Below are positions 17,826-26,546 of a stretch of DNA of 64,000 bases, in pieces. Positions within the stretch are counted from its first letter, which is position 1. Each line of letters starts with the position of its first letter. The stretch is from assembly GCA_012862575.1 (NCBI GenBank), contig BLSF01000012.1:310001-374000 (forward strand). The letters are read 5' to 3'. The notes under the pieces are model-generated. The model was not told the DNA's origin. It did no database searches and saw only the letters and a program-made list of their open reading frames with translations. A program made the translations under genes and the position numbers. This stretch comes from Parietichytrium sp. I65-24A. Lineage: Eukaryota > Sar > Bigyra > Thraustochytrida > Thraustochytriidae.

Positions 17826-19121
17826 ATGCGGGCGTTTCGAGCTTTGTTCACTTCTGGGGCATATCAGAGGGCGACACGGAAGAATACTCTTGTCCAGAGT
17901 CAGCGACAGGTCGCCACCATGGCATCGGAATCCTCGCGGGGTAGGCTGCAAGATCTGGAGACTCCGGCACTATGCGTGGACATGGACGTTCTAGAGGCGA
18001 ACGAAAGGAGCTTTGAAGCAATATTTGGTGCTGGGCTTGTTCGCGCAAGACCGCATGTCAAGTCCCACAAATGTCCTTTTTTTGCAAGAAGGCAGTTGGC
18101 CCAGCGCTCCACGATTGGCCTTTCTTGCGCCACAGTTGGCGAAGTACAGATGATGGCCAAATATGCTGGGGCAAAGGATATTCTCCTGACGAACGAGATT
18201 GTGACCCAGTCCAAAATAGAACGCCTTCTAAACGTTTGCAAAGGTTTTAATGCCGGGGAAGCCGGCGGCGACATCTCCGATCCCTTTCAGCTCACAGTGT
18301 GTGTGGACAGCGAGGAAGTTGCTGCAATGCTCTCCGAAGCTGCGAGCCAGCATGGCGTTCAACTCGGGTGCGTCGTCGAGTATAACGTTGGCCAGCAGCG
18401 ATGCGGAGTCGACTCTGCTGCAGAAGTGGTGCAGCTAGCCAAATTCATCTCGGATGGCTGCCCGGCCTTGCGATTCCGCGGAGTACAAGGGTATCAAGGC
18501 GCCAGCCAGCATGTTCGTTCGAAGCAAGAACGAGCAGAACTTAGCGTATACGTTGCAAATAAGCTCAAATTTGTATGCGAAGAACTCCGCAAAGAGGGCT
18601 TTTCATGCGAGATCGTCACTGGCGGAGGAACGGGAACCTTTATGCATGATTTGACCTCGAATGTCTTCACTGAAGTGCAGCCTGGCAGCTATTTATTCAT
18701 GGACCAGGATTATGGTCGAAATGAGGAGGGGTTCTCCATATTTCTTCCCTCATTGTTTGTTCTCGCTTCAGTCATTCACTCATCTCCAAAAAGATTCGTG
18801 GTGGATGCCGGTCTCAAGTACCACTCCGTGGAGTCAGGCCTCCCTTCACTCTCCCCGGACTTTGACCAAGCGAATGAGTTTGTTATTCGGAACGGCGGAG
18901 ACGAGCATATGGTCTTTGATTTGAAGGACGGGTCCAAGGCGACCTGTCCTTCGATTGGGTCTAAGGTCAAGTTACTGGTGGGCCATGTCGACCCGACGTT
19001 TAATATGCATTCTCGCGTGTATTTGGTTCGGGAGGACAGTGTAGATGGGTTTGAGAAGATTTTTCGTGGCACAGACGTCGACGTTGCGGAGCTTTGCAGC
19101 GGCGGGGGAGTTGGACATTGA
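17826..19121 (+). CDS. D-threonine aldolase / D-serine dehydratase-like PLP enzyme
   Basis: Fold type III PLP enzyme of 431 residues with an alanine-racemase-type barrel. The PLP lysine is in RPHVKSHKCP (K79 of the long form); VTGGGTGT binds the cofactor phosphate. The C-terminal domain carries the metal site as GHVDPTFNMH, that is H-x-D. D-threonine aldolases use His and Asp here, while D-serine dehydratases usually have H-x-C, so an aldolase-type enzyme (D-threonine or 3-hydroxyaspartate) is favoured. There are two starts. The ATG at 17826 gives an Arg-rich leader of 31 residues resembling a mitochondrial presequence. The ATG at 17919 has a near-ideal context (GCCACCATGG) and begins right before the enzyme. 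A serine racemase lies 1.9 kb to the left. Confidence 0.82.
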   Translation: MRAFRALFTSGAYQRATRKNTLVQSQRQVATMASESSRGRLQDLETPALCVDMDVLEANERSFEAIFGAGLVRARPHVKSHKCPFFARRQLAQRSTIGLSCATVGEVQMMAKYAGAKDILLTNEIVTQSKIERLLNVCKGFNAGEAGGDISDPFQLTVCVDSEEVAAMLSEAASQHGVQLGCVVEYNVGQQRCGVDSAAEVVQLAKFISDGCPALRFRGVQGYQGASQHVRSKQERAELSVYVANKLKFVCEELRKEGFSCEIVTGGGTGTFMHDLTSNVFTEVQPGSYLFMDQDYGRNEEGFSIFLPSLFVLASVIHSSPKRFVVDAGLKYHSVESGLPSLSPDFDQANEFVIRNGGDEHMVFDLKDGSKATCPSIGSKVKLLVGHVDPTFNMHSRVYLVREDSVDGFEKIFRGTDVDVAELCSGGGVGH

Positions 19122-19738
19122 TGAGGCGAGCCCAAGTTTTTCCTTCTGAGAACCCTGTGACATCTAAATTTATCTGTATTTTCTATTTCACCAATTTTGA
19201 ATCAACAATCAATCACTCCACTCGGGAAGATCGTCTGCCTGATGATTTCGTTTTCACTGAAAGCCTACAAGTGCGACCGTGAAAACCTTTGCAATTCTCT
19301 TCGTGTTCGAGAGTTGCGTATGCACTCATTTCTTCCGCTGCACCCCAGCGTGACCACGTCTCGCTGACTCGATGCTTGGGCTCATGAGTAGTAGTGCTAC
19401 ACTAGGGCACACTTTATTCAAATCACCTCATAGGAATCGAATAGAAGTGCCACTAAGGACATTTAGTCCCCACACAAAATCATCAGAAACCAAACTTCTC
19501 ATTTTTCGCAGTGATGGCCACCAAACATCACCAAACCTCGAATGGATCGCATTTCACGCGCTTTTGCGATAAAATATTAGGACTCGGCGAAACGAGTCAG
19601 AGTTTTTTTGGCAAGGCGAAGAATGTATGGAACCCGGAACAGGTGGTGAGCAGACATGGTGTAGCCAATAATTAACATTTTTGATCGCCAATAATTCAAA
19701 ATCTTTTGTGGGCACTACACGAAGGTCATCTCTACTTG
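19122..19738. other. Convergent intergenic region
   Basis: This stretch lies between the ends of two convergent genes. It is AT-rich, with no supportable coding frame; 3' untranslated regions are expected. Confidence 0.5.
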
Positions 19739-21622
19739 CTAGTTGAGAGAGTTAGACAAGAATCCTCTCCTGCGCCAAAATTCCTGAGCCTTCCACCATA
19801 CCCGCAAGCAAAACCCATAAAACAAGAGCGCGACTCTTTTGCCGGTAAGGGCTGACTGCTTGAAATCGTTCAGAGTCTCAATCGTTCCGTCGCGAATAGT
19901 CTGCCAAGATGTGAAGCTCGATAAAATAATAATCATAGCCCTCAGGCGATGCAGCTCTCCATGTTTTATGAGTTGATACACGGATTCGGGTGTCGCAACG
20001 AGTTGTAAGAGAAATGCTTTTGCTATTCTTACTGCTAGTCGCCATGCGTTTTCTGCGTTGGTTCGGAGAGGTCTTGTTGCAAGGCCCTTTGCAAAATTGT
20101 AATCGATTCTGGTTTGCTCAACGTGCTCCTTGACGAAGTCTAATGCCAAAAAACTCAGAGTCGTCAGACAAGCTACGTGAACCCTGGAGTGTTCAGCTGC
20201 AGTTGCGACCACAACATTCTTTGCGTTGCGCAGCGCTTCCGCTAGCGTGCTCGCGCTGGCCCAATCCGACTGCCATTCACTTCGCGAAGAAGTTCGGCAA
20301 GTGTGCGAACTCGAGCTGCTCAGCCCGCCCCAGGAATTGCGAGAACCCACACGTGAATGACCGCGATGAGAAATTGTGTCTTCGTCCGAGGAACAATGGT
20401 CGAGAAACAAATCATCGCCGCAGTCTGAAAAGCTGGAAGCCATTTGCTTCTCTTGCTGTGGGCAAAGTTGCGACAATGCTTGTAACCAAGCTGCCTTCTC
20501 CTCATACGATTGTGCAACGAAAGTAACCGCACGCTCCTGGCAGTGAATGACGAATCCGTGGTTTGCCCCAAGTGCGAGGGGAGAACCATTAGCAAGATCG
20601 AGAACTTTCTTCGGGTGTAGCCTTTCACGGAATTGCCATCGCCGCTTCTTGGCCTTGTCCATTTTTAGCAAGTTTTGATTTAGCGGACGAGCATAGACGA
20701 TGCAATCGTCGAAGACGAAAAGCTTCCGCCTCTTCTTACTTCGTCGAGAGCATATCTTGTAAAGCTCCCCCTCTTTAATGAACTTGCGATTCATTTCAAA
20801 AATAGGTGCAGCTTTGGTGCTGTCATCGGGAAACGCGAGGGAACTCTGGACTTCCCAGACCTTTACAGCGTTCTCTTTCGTGCGAATCGTTTCGTTGAGA
20901 TTATTGGCGACATCCGCCATCAGATCCAGGCCCTCCTTGCAACTTGAAAAGTCAGGATCATTGGGTGTTAGAGTTTTCAGAAGTTCGCGCAGCATGAGCA
21001 CATGTCGCGGAACTCTTTGGATTGGCATGATTAGAAGAGACAACAGACTCTGGTCAGCTTTCCTCTCACATTCCCCGATGACGTCCCGAAAGTCAGGACG
21101 CGTCGCAGAGAGTTTGGTAACCACCTCGACGGCATCGCCGTGGTTTCGGCAATACTCTGCATAAATTCGATAATATGGGCCAATGCGTCGATACAGAGCC
21201 CCCACGCGGCGCTCTGCAAGTGCGCTCTGGAGATCTTGAATGAAGCTTCTGCTGAAGCTATGCAGCTGCTCAATGTTGCTGAAGATTGTCCGAACGGTTT
21301 GCTTGCACTGCTCGCCGAGCACAATCTCTATTGCAGGCTTGAAGTCATCCAAAAGTACAAAAAGAAAATTCGCATAGGTCTTTTCCGTGGACAGAATTTC
21401 TGCGCCTACCCGTCTCCACTTGAAACTATCACCTCCTGGCGCTTGAATGTTTGGAGAAACATTCTCACTTTCCGCTTCACACATGACTGCGTCAGTGTTG
21501 CTTCTCGCGCTTCGTCGCAAGTGCAGCGTGGGAGTGCGGAGATGCACGTGAAGTTCACACTCAATTCGGCTCAACCAAGTTAAGCGTTTCAGGTTTGCTT
21601 CGTCTTTCACCACCATGCTCAT
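19739..21622 (-). CDS. DH-PH Rho guanine nucleotide exchange factor
   Basis: Protein of 627 residues that should activate Rho-family GTPases. The DH domain spans about 70-265 (ILSTEKTYANFLFVLLDDF, then the conserved LLIMPIQRVPRHVLMLRELL helix). The PH domain spans about 282-395 (FIKEGELYKI, RKLFVFDDCIVYAR, AAWLQAL). A Ser-rich linker and a helical C-terminal region of about 190 residues without recognised domain follow. An alternative start at 21484 (MCEAESENV) would remove a basic leader. The LIMPIQR-P core places it with FGD/intersectin-like GEFs. The partner GTPase is unknown. A second, differently built RhoGEF is at 44-47 kb. Confidence 0.88.
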   Translation of the reverse strand: MSMVVKDEANLKRLTWLSRIECELHVHLRTPTLHLRRSARSNTDAVMCEAESENVSPNIQAPGGDSFKWRRVGAEILSTEKTYANFLFVLLDDFKPAIEIVLGEQCKQTVRTIFSNIEQLHSFSRSFIQDLQSALAERRVGALYRRIGPYYRIYAEYCRNHGDAVEVVTKLSATRPDFRDVIGECERKADQSLLSLLIMPIQRVPRHVLMLRELLKTLTPNDPDFSSCKEGLDLMADVANNLNETIRTKENAVKVWEVQSSLAFPDDSTKAAPIFEMNRKFIKEGELYKICSRRSKKRRKLFVFDDCIVYARPLNQNLLKMDKAKKRRWQFRERLHPKKVLDLANGSPLALGANHGFVIHCQERAVTFVAQSYEEKAAWLQALSQLCPQQEKQMASSFSDCGDDLFLDHCSSDEDTISHRGHSRVGSRNSWGGLSSSSSHTCRTSSRSEWQSDWASASTLAEALRNAKNVVVATAAEHSRVHVACLTTLSFLALDFVKEHVEQTRIDYNFAKGLATRPLRTNAENAWRLAVRIAKAFLLQLVATPESVYQLIKHGELHRLRAMIIILSSFTSWQTIRDGTIETLNDFKQSALTGKRVALLFYGFCLRVWWKAQEFWRRRGFLSNSLN

Positions 21623-22315
21623 ACGGGCATTACTGATTCCCAGTAATTTGAGTACCTGGTCGGTATGGTTGTTGCTCTGTTTGCGGTATCGTGATCAGTA
21701 GACTAAATGAATACAGCGTCGACATCAGGGCGGGTCAGTTCCTGGTTTTGGCATTTTTGGCTCCCCTCTGTATGTAACTTATGTGTTCAAAACTACATCC
21801 TGGCACTAGTACACACAAGGCCAAGGCAAGGTCAAGGTCAATTTTCGAGACTCGGGCACAGCCTGACGGAACTCTGGGGGTCCAATAAGTTTAAACTTTC
21901 ACAGTCAGTGAACGTGCAAATTTTGATCTATCCAAGGTGGTTAGACTTGCCAGGGGCCCTCATAGTGTGAGGTACACTAGGTGCACTACGGATGCAACCT
22001 TATCTTATTTTGATCAGTCTCAAAAGAGGATTGAAGGAGTAGATTTACTCTCGGGCTGCCAGGGCTGAGCGGCTGCACTGCTTGAAACTGGAGTGTTCAA
22101 GGGTAGAATGCACGGAAATGTTAGTTAGCAATACGAAGCAGTACTATCACTGGCGGCTGGAACGCTCGAGAATACAATGAACAATGTCACACTCAATTAA
22201 CGAAGTTCCTCTTTCTGTTTTAAAAAGGCGAGATAAAATTTCCAAGGCGCCGCTTTGAAAAACGCCAAACAAGATCCGGCCGCAAGAGGAAGATTCAAAA
22301 CAGCGCCCGAGACGC
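21623..22315. other. Intergenic, no gene seen
   Basis: Spacer between two minus-strand genes. No coding signal was seen; it holds the RhoGEF promoter and the 3' end of the SAM-domain gene. Confidence 0.5.
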
Positions 22316-23395
22316 TCAAACTACTCTCAAACCCTTCTTAATCTGCGACTCTTCAACATAGTGTAGGATGCTTCGCACAAGTTCTTTGGCACCGTCAGAA
22401 ACACCAATTCGTCTGATGTCACCCTTAGCGTCTCCTTGCCGCAATCTAATAATAACGATTGCATCAGGGCGCTCGCGGTAACGATGTTCATATCCACAGC
22501 AATACTTGCGAAATGGGCCTATCCAATAATAATTCCCGCCATTCGGTTCCCGTTCAAGTGATTGGCAAGTGCAGCTCCTCATGCAATCGGCGCAGGTTTT
22601 GTGGTAGGAGTTGACTTTTGGAACCTCCTCGAGATCTACGTCAACAATATTACTGTAGTCCACGTTGTCAATAACCATTTTATAAGCAGCTTTATTCGGA
22701 TTGGTCAGAGCAACGTTAAGCTCCTCGTATTTCTTCTGAACCACATCGTCAAGCCAAATGGGTGCCGAGATTGAAAGATGGTCGCGATACACAATAACCG
22801 AAGACTCTGGCAGCTCTTGAAGCGCCTTTGGAGAGCAGGTAAGAAAGTCAATGCATTTTTGGCAAGGGATTCTTGAATGTCGTGTGGCATGGCAATTGCA
22901 GATATCACACGGGGCTGAATGCCACTCATGCATCTCCCCCCAGAAGGTGAGTCGCCTGACCATGATCGCCTCCTGGCGTTGCTCCCCTCGCTCCACCTGA
23001 TTGAGTTTTGTACACAGATTAAAGAATGCTTTGGACTCTCCCAAACTGGAAAAACCCATCCGATCGACGTCACTTTCGTTGAGAGTGTGTAAAATCGATC
23101 CATTCAATTGATTCTTGAGCACCAGGTCCGGAAGTTGCGAGAGGCCAAGTCGCTGAAAAAATTGAGAAAGTTCCACCATGTCCATCTTTTTGGCTTGTTC
23201 CATTTGCTCCTCGGTCAAACTCGACAGCACACGTGCTGGGTCCACCATCGAGGAGTGAAGTCTGGACATTTCCTGCTCGCTAGGCGCAGCCTCCTTGGCG
23301 ACGGGTGCTTTCATGGACTGCTTGTTGGACCGTGGCGGTACTGAAGGCTTCTTGGTGTCGTCCATTTCCACGTCCATGATCTGCTCTTTCCCCAC
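22316..23395 (-). CDS. SAM-domain protein with novel cysteine-rich C-terminal region
   Basis: 359 residues. The first ~65 are disordered and Ser/Pro/Lys-rich. A SAM domain follows at about 72-137 (LSQFFQRLGLSQLPDLVLKN, then LHTLNESDVDRMGFSSLGES). The remaining 220 residues hold two cysteine clusters. One is CDICNCHATRHSRIPCQKC. The other, in the last third, contains CADCMRSCTCQS and KYCCGYEH. The spacing suggests zinc binding, but I do not recognise it as RING, PHD or B-box. The segment between them has predicted strands and an FxP-like aromatic patch (YYWIGPF). SAM domains mediate oligomerisation or RNA binding. Function is unknown; it is divergent from the C9orf78-like gene. Confidence 0.7.
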   Translation of the reverse strand: MGKEQIMDVEMDDTKKPSVPPRSNKQSMKAPVAKEAAPSEQEMSRLHSSMVDPARVLSSLTEEQMEQAKKMDMVELSQFFQRLGLSQLPDLVLKNQLNGSILHTLNESDVDRMGFSSLGESKAFFNLCTKLNQVERGEQRQEAIMVRRLTFWGEMHEWHSAPCDICNCHATRHSRIPCQKCIDFLTCSPKALQELPESSVIVYRDHLSISAPIWLDDVVQKKYEELNVALTNPNKAAYKMVIDNVDYSNIVDVDLEEVPKVNSYHKTCADCMRSCTCQSLEREPNGGNYYWIGPFRKYCCGYEHRYRERPDAIVIIRLRQGDAKGDIRRIGVSDGAKELVRSILHYVEESQIKKGLRVV

Positions 23396-24330
23396 GCTCT
23401 TCCTTCCAAAGTCCTCACTACTTGTGCCTTTGTTTGACCCTTCGCAAGTTAAAAGGACTCCTTTCCAGGGATCTGTAATGCTCGCCTTTAAGGACCGCTT
23501 GCTCCTGGCACGGCGTTCGCCAATGGTGTTCGAGACAACGAGTATGGCGCGGAGGCGTTGCTTGCAGTCACAATCTCTTCGTTCTCCCCTCTCTCCTGAC
23601 TCTCCTGTCTCAATCTGGCTTTAAGTGAAGCCACGAAGCGAGAGCGTAAACAAACCCTATCGGAAGGTGGGGTGAATCTGGCTCCCAATCACCACGCTCG
23701 CCACTCAGAGCTTGTAACCAATTGCCCTAGAAGGTCTTAAACAGTTACATTAGGAGGTTTGGGGGTTCTACACCTTGGGTACTAGTACTAGTAATATTAC
23801 GGGCGTCCACTCTCCATCCAGCTACTTTCGCTACTCATTACGTAGTAACACCTATTAGATGACAGAGGACCTATTTATGCTTTACTCTATACCCGAAAGT
23901 GACTAGCTGGTACTTTATCTAATGAGTTTGGTGCTGATAATAAAATTTATGGTGGGAATATTCCGGAAAAGGAAGACTAAGATACCGGTAAGTACCTGCT
24001 ACATACTATGCCTTCTGGACTCTTTTTTAAGCCTGAGGTTCCTGAGGTGTACTCGCTGTGATTCGCTGTGGCTGTGAACTCGCTTTCAGTACTCAGCAGC
24101 GCTACAATATCTACTATTGTACCCCTTCCTTGAGTAGCACTACAGGTATCGCATATTGGTCACACTCGCCGTGGCGCTGGTGGGGGCCACACTCAGAGGC
24201 CACTCTGTGTCACACAGGTGTACAATTGTGGTGACTCTTTGTGAGTATCCACTGACTTGAAATATCAATCTGTAGCGTAGCTCACTGCCAGGAACTTCTT
24301 TTCTTTCCCTCCAGCGAGCGCACAAGAGCT
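23396..24330. other. Divergent intergenic region with ACTAGT palindrome
   Basis: This stretch lies between divergent genes, so it should hold two promoters. A perfect 14-bp palindrome TACTAGTACTAGTA lies at 23780-23793, sharing its core with 8606-8619. No gene was seen. Confidence 0.45.
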
Positions 24331-24864
24331 ATGGGTTTCCGGAAGCGCAAGAAACCAAGCGCTCCTACACGAAGCCCAAGTTTGGAAGCTACGCAAGGCT
24401 CGGAGGTTGAGGGCGACTCTGGTGAAGAACTGCTGACCAAGGACGATGTTGCGGAGCTAAAAATCGGAAAGCGGCTTCGTGCAGTTGGTGCTGGCGTAGA
24501 TAAAGCGGGCGACTTTGTAAACCGCGTTAAAGCGAGGAGCTCAGACGTTTCTGTGATAAACGCAGCCGTCAATAACGCTTCAGAAAACAATCCCTTGCTC
24601 CAGCAATATATTGAGTCTAAGCTTGGCACGGAGTCTGCAGGTTCTAGCACGGTTCCAAACGAAGCTGAAAACTCCTCCAAAAGTGCTCTTTATGCCCTCC
24701 CTGAGAATCTGCGATCTCAAATTCAGCGATCCGAAACCTCAAACGGCCTCGATGGAGCCCCGATCGCCGCGGAGGTTGTTCACGAAGTCGATATGGATAT
24801 CAACGCCAAATTGGACCTAATCATCGAAACTGAAAAGTTGCGTCTTTCGAAGCGGAAACGATAG
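24331..24864 (+). CDS. C9orf78/TLS1-like spliceosome-associated protein (Hep59 family)
   Basis: Protein of 177 residues matching the Hep_59 family (human C9orf78, fission yeast Tls1). Those proteins bind the Brr2 helicase and tune splice-site use. Family features are the N-terminal basic FRKRKKPS, the central block ending NPLLQQYIESKLG, the signature ALYALPENLRS, and the C-terminal EVDMDINAKLDLIIETEKLR. The human protein is longer (about 290 residues), so this is a compact version that ends in a basic tail. It is intronless. Low-complexity acidic spacers are as expected for this disordered family. The start at 24331 is the first ATG and follows a purine-rich leader. Confidence 0.78.
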   Translation: MGFRKRKKPSAPTRSPSLEATQGSEVEGDSGEELLTKDDVAELKIGKRLRAVGAGVDKAGDFVNRVKARSSDVSVINAAVNNASENNPLLQQYIESKLGTESAGSSTVPNEAENSSKSALYALPENLRSQIQRSETSNGLDGAPIAAEVVHEVDMDINAKLDLIIETEKLRLSKRKR

Positions 24865-25158
24865 ATTTCACCGAACTGGTGTATCCGGGGACCAAATCTT
24901 TGATTGCGCCAGATGTTTTACCTCCAAGATTGGAGTTCAGAATCTGGACAATCTATATGTGCGTCAAGAACGAAGTATTGCACCCTTCGCATAGCCGAAG
25001 CCAGTGCCTGTAAATTGCTAAATCACAATGTAAAAGTTCAAAACTCAGAATCCAGAATTTAACGCTTCCCGACCCCGCCTATGCAATACGAGACTTGGAA
25101 AGGAATGAGCGACAAAAGATTACTTGATTACCAGACCTGAACATGTTGCAACCAAGTG

Positions 25159-25231
25159 GCTCGGATAACTCAGTTGGCAGAGTGCAGCCTTCACACGGCT
25201 GAAGTCGCGGGTTCGATTCCCGCTTCGAGTA
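25159..25231 (+). tRNA. tRNA-Val (anticodon CAC)
   Basis: The 73-nt cloverleaf folds completely. Acceptor stem GCTCGGA pairs with TTCGAGT (including G-U pairs), D-stem ACTC/GAGT, and anticodon stem CAGCC/GGCTG with loop TTCACAC. The anticodon is CAC at 34-36. The variable loop is AAGTC and the T-arm GCGGG-TTCGATT-CCCGC, with discriminator A73. There is no intron and no encoded CCA. The T-runs starting at 25233 serve as an RNA polymerase III terminator. Confidence 0.95.
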
Positions 25232-25391
25232 CATTTTTTATTTTTTTAATTTAGCTTTTGTGGTACTGCTGACTACTGGCTCCTATAGAGTTGGAGCGGG
25301 AAGGAAAGCAAAGCAAAGCTTCTCTTGCAAATATGCACTCGTCGCAAGTGCAAAGGAGAAGCTCACGTCGCAAGCAAACAGGAAGGCAGCG

Positions 25392-26282
25392 ATGCTGCGA
25401 TCATTCTTCTCTTTCTTTTGCTGTCTCGAAGGGAGTCCCTTGGAGAGGTTAGCTCGATCAATCAGGTCGGAGTCGAGGCGTTCTTTGTCCAGCTCTGTTT
25501 CGCTTCTCGGGCGGAATTCTGACGTCACACTTCCAGGTACCCAGTATGAGTGCGTCGAGGAGGCTCACCGCTCGTTGGAAGAGAGCGCCACCAAAGGGAA
25601 GCGGATTCTAATTGTTGGCGATGTGCATGGGTGTTACAAGGAGCTGGACGATCTGCTTGCCAAATTGAAATTCGAGAAAGCAAACGATCTCGTAATTTTT
25701 GTTGGGGATATGATCGCTAAAGGACCCGACTCCAAGCGTGTCATTCAAATCGCCATGGAAGCAAACGCGCTTGCGGTCAGAGGAAATCATGACCATTACG
25801 CAATAATGAGACTCTCAGATAATAATTTTCCTGATCGGGAGCACACAAAGCTTGTCAAAGAGATTCTCAACGAGGAGGAAATATCATGGCTCGTTAGTCA
25901 CCCCCTGACTTTGAGGCTCAACGAATACAACCTCACGGTCGTCCATGCCGGATTATTGCCGGATATTCCTGTCTCGAGCAACAGTCTTCAAGACATACTT
26001 CACATGCGCAATATCATCGTGGACGATAAGACGGGGGAACTGACAGGGACAAGTGACCCAAGAGCCGGATGCCCGTGGGTGGAAAAATGGAAAGGGCCTG
26101 ACCACCTCGTATTTGGTCACGACGCGGTTCGCAAGATTCAGAGGGGCGAAAAGTACACTGGATTGGACAGTGGCTGTGTCTATGGAGGGGAACTATCTGC
26201 GCTGGTTCTCCCGGACTGGGAGCTAGTCTCGGTCCCAGCTCGTGAAGTTTACGAACAACCCGGAAAGAAGAAAAGTTCCTAG
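25392..26282 (+). CDS. ApaH-like metallophosphatase (calcineurin-like phosphoesterase)
   Basis: Metal-dependent phosphatase, 296 residues from this start. Motifs of the PPP superfamily are GDVHGC (76-81), GDMIAKGPDS (105-114), GNHDHY (131-136), a later VVHAG, and VFGHDA. The K-G-P after the second motif and the two-residue GNHD marker are typical of ApaH-like phosphatases. Known members hydrolyse Ap4A, polyphosphate or, in trypanosomes, mRNA caps. The start at 25392 is preferred. The frame is open to an ATG at 25260, but that lies only 28 nt after the tRNA and inside its terminator zone. The N-terminus (LRSFFSFFCCLEG) is hydrophobic with a Cys pair, possibly lipidated or membrane-associated. 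The substrate is unknown. Confidence 0.82.
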   Translation: MLRSFFSFFCCLEGSPLERLARSIRSESRRSLSSSVSLLGRNSDVTLPGTQYECVEEAHRSLEESATKGKRILIVGDVHGCYKELDDLLAKLKFEKANDLVIFVGDMIAKGPDSKRVIQIAMEANALAVRGNHDHYAIMRLSDNNFPDREHTKLVKEILNEEEISWLVSHPLTLRLNEYNLTVVHAGLLPDIPVSSNSLQDILHMRNIIVDDKTGELTGTSDPRAGCPWVEKWKGPDHLVFGHDAVRKIQRGEKYTGLDSGCVYGGELSALVLPDWELVSVPAREVYEQPGKKKSS

Positions 26283-26546
26283 ATTCAAAAGTTGAAAGCA
26301 GATCCAGTGCTCCATTATTTTATTTATTATTGGGGGACTTGGCGTCTCGAGGTGCTCATTATAGGTCATGCTGTTGTTTGTCTTGACATTTGTTACAAGT
26401 AAATTTTTCACTTATGTAGCGCAAAACGGTCATTCACCCAAGATTGTGACCAGGCGTGTCACGCTTCTTTTTTGTCATAAGTCGTTCCAAGACTAAGCAT
26501 CAAAGTTTTACCAATTCGGATCACGTCAAGTGGAAGTTCTTCACAG

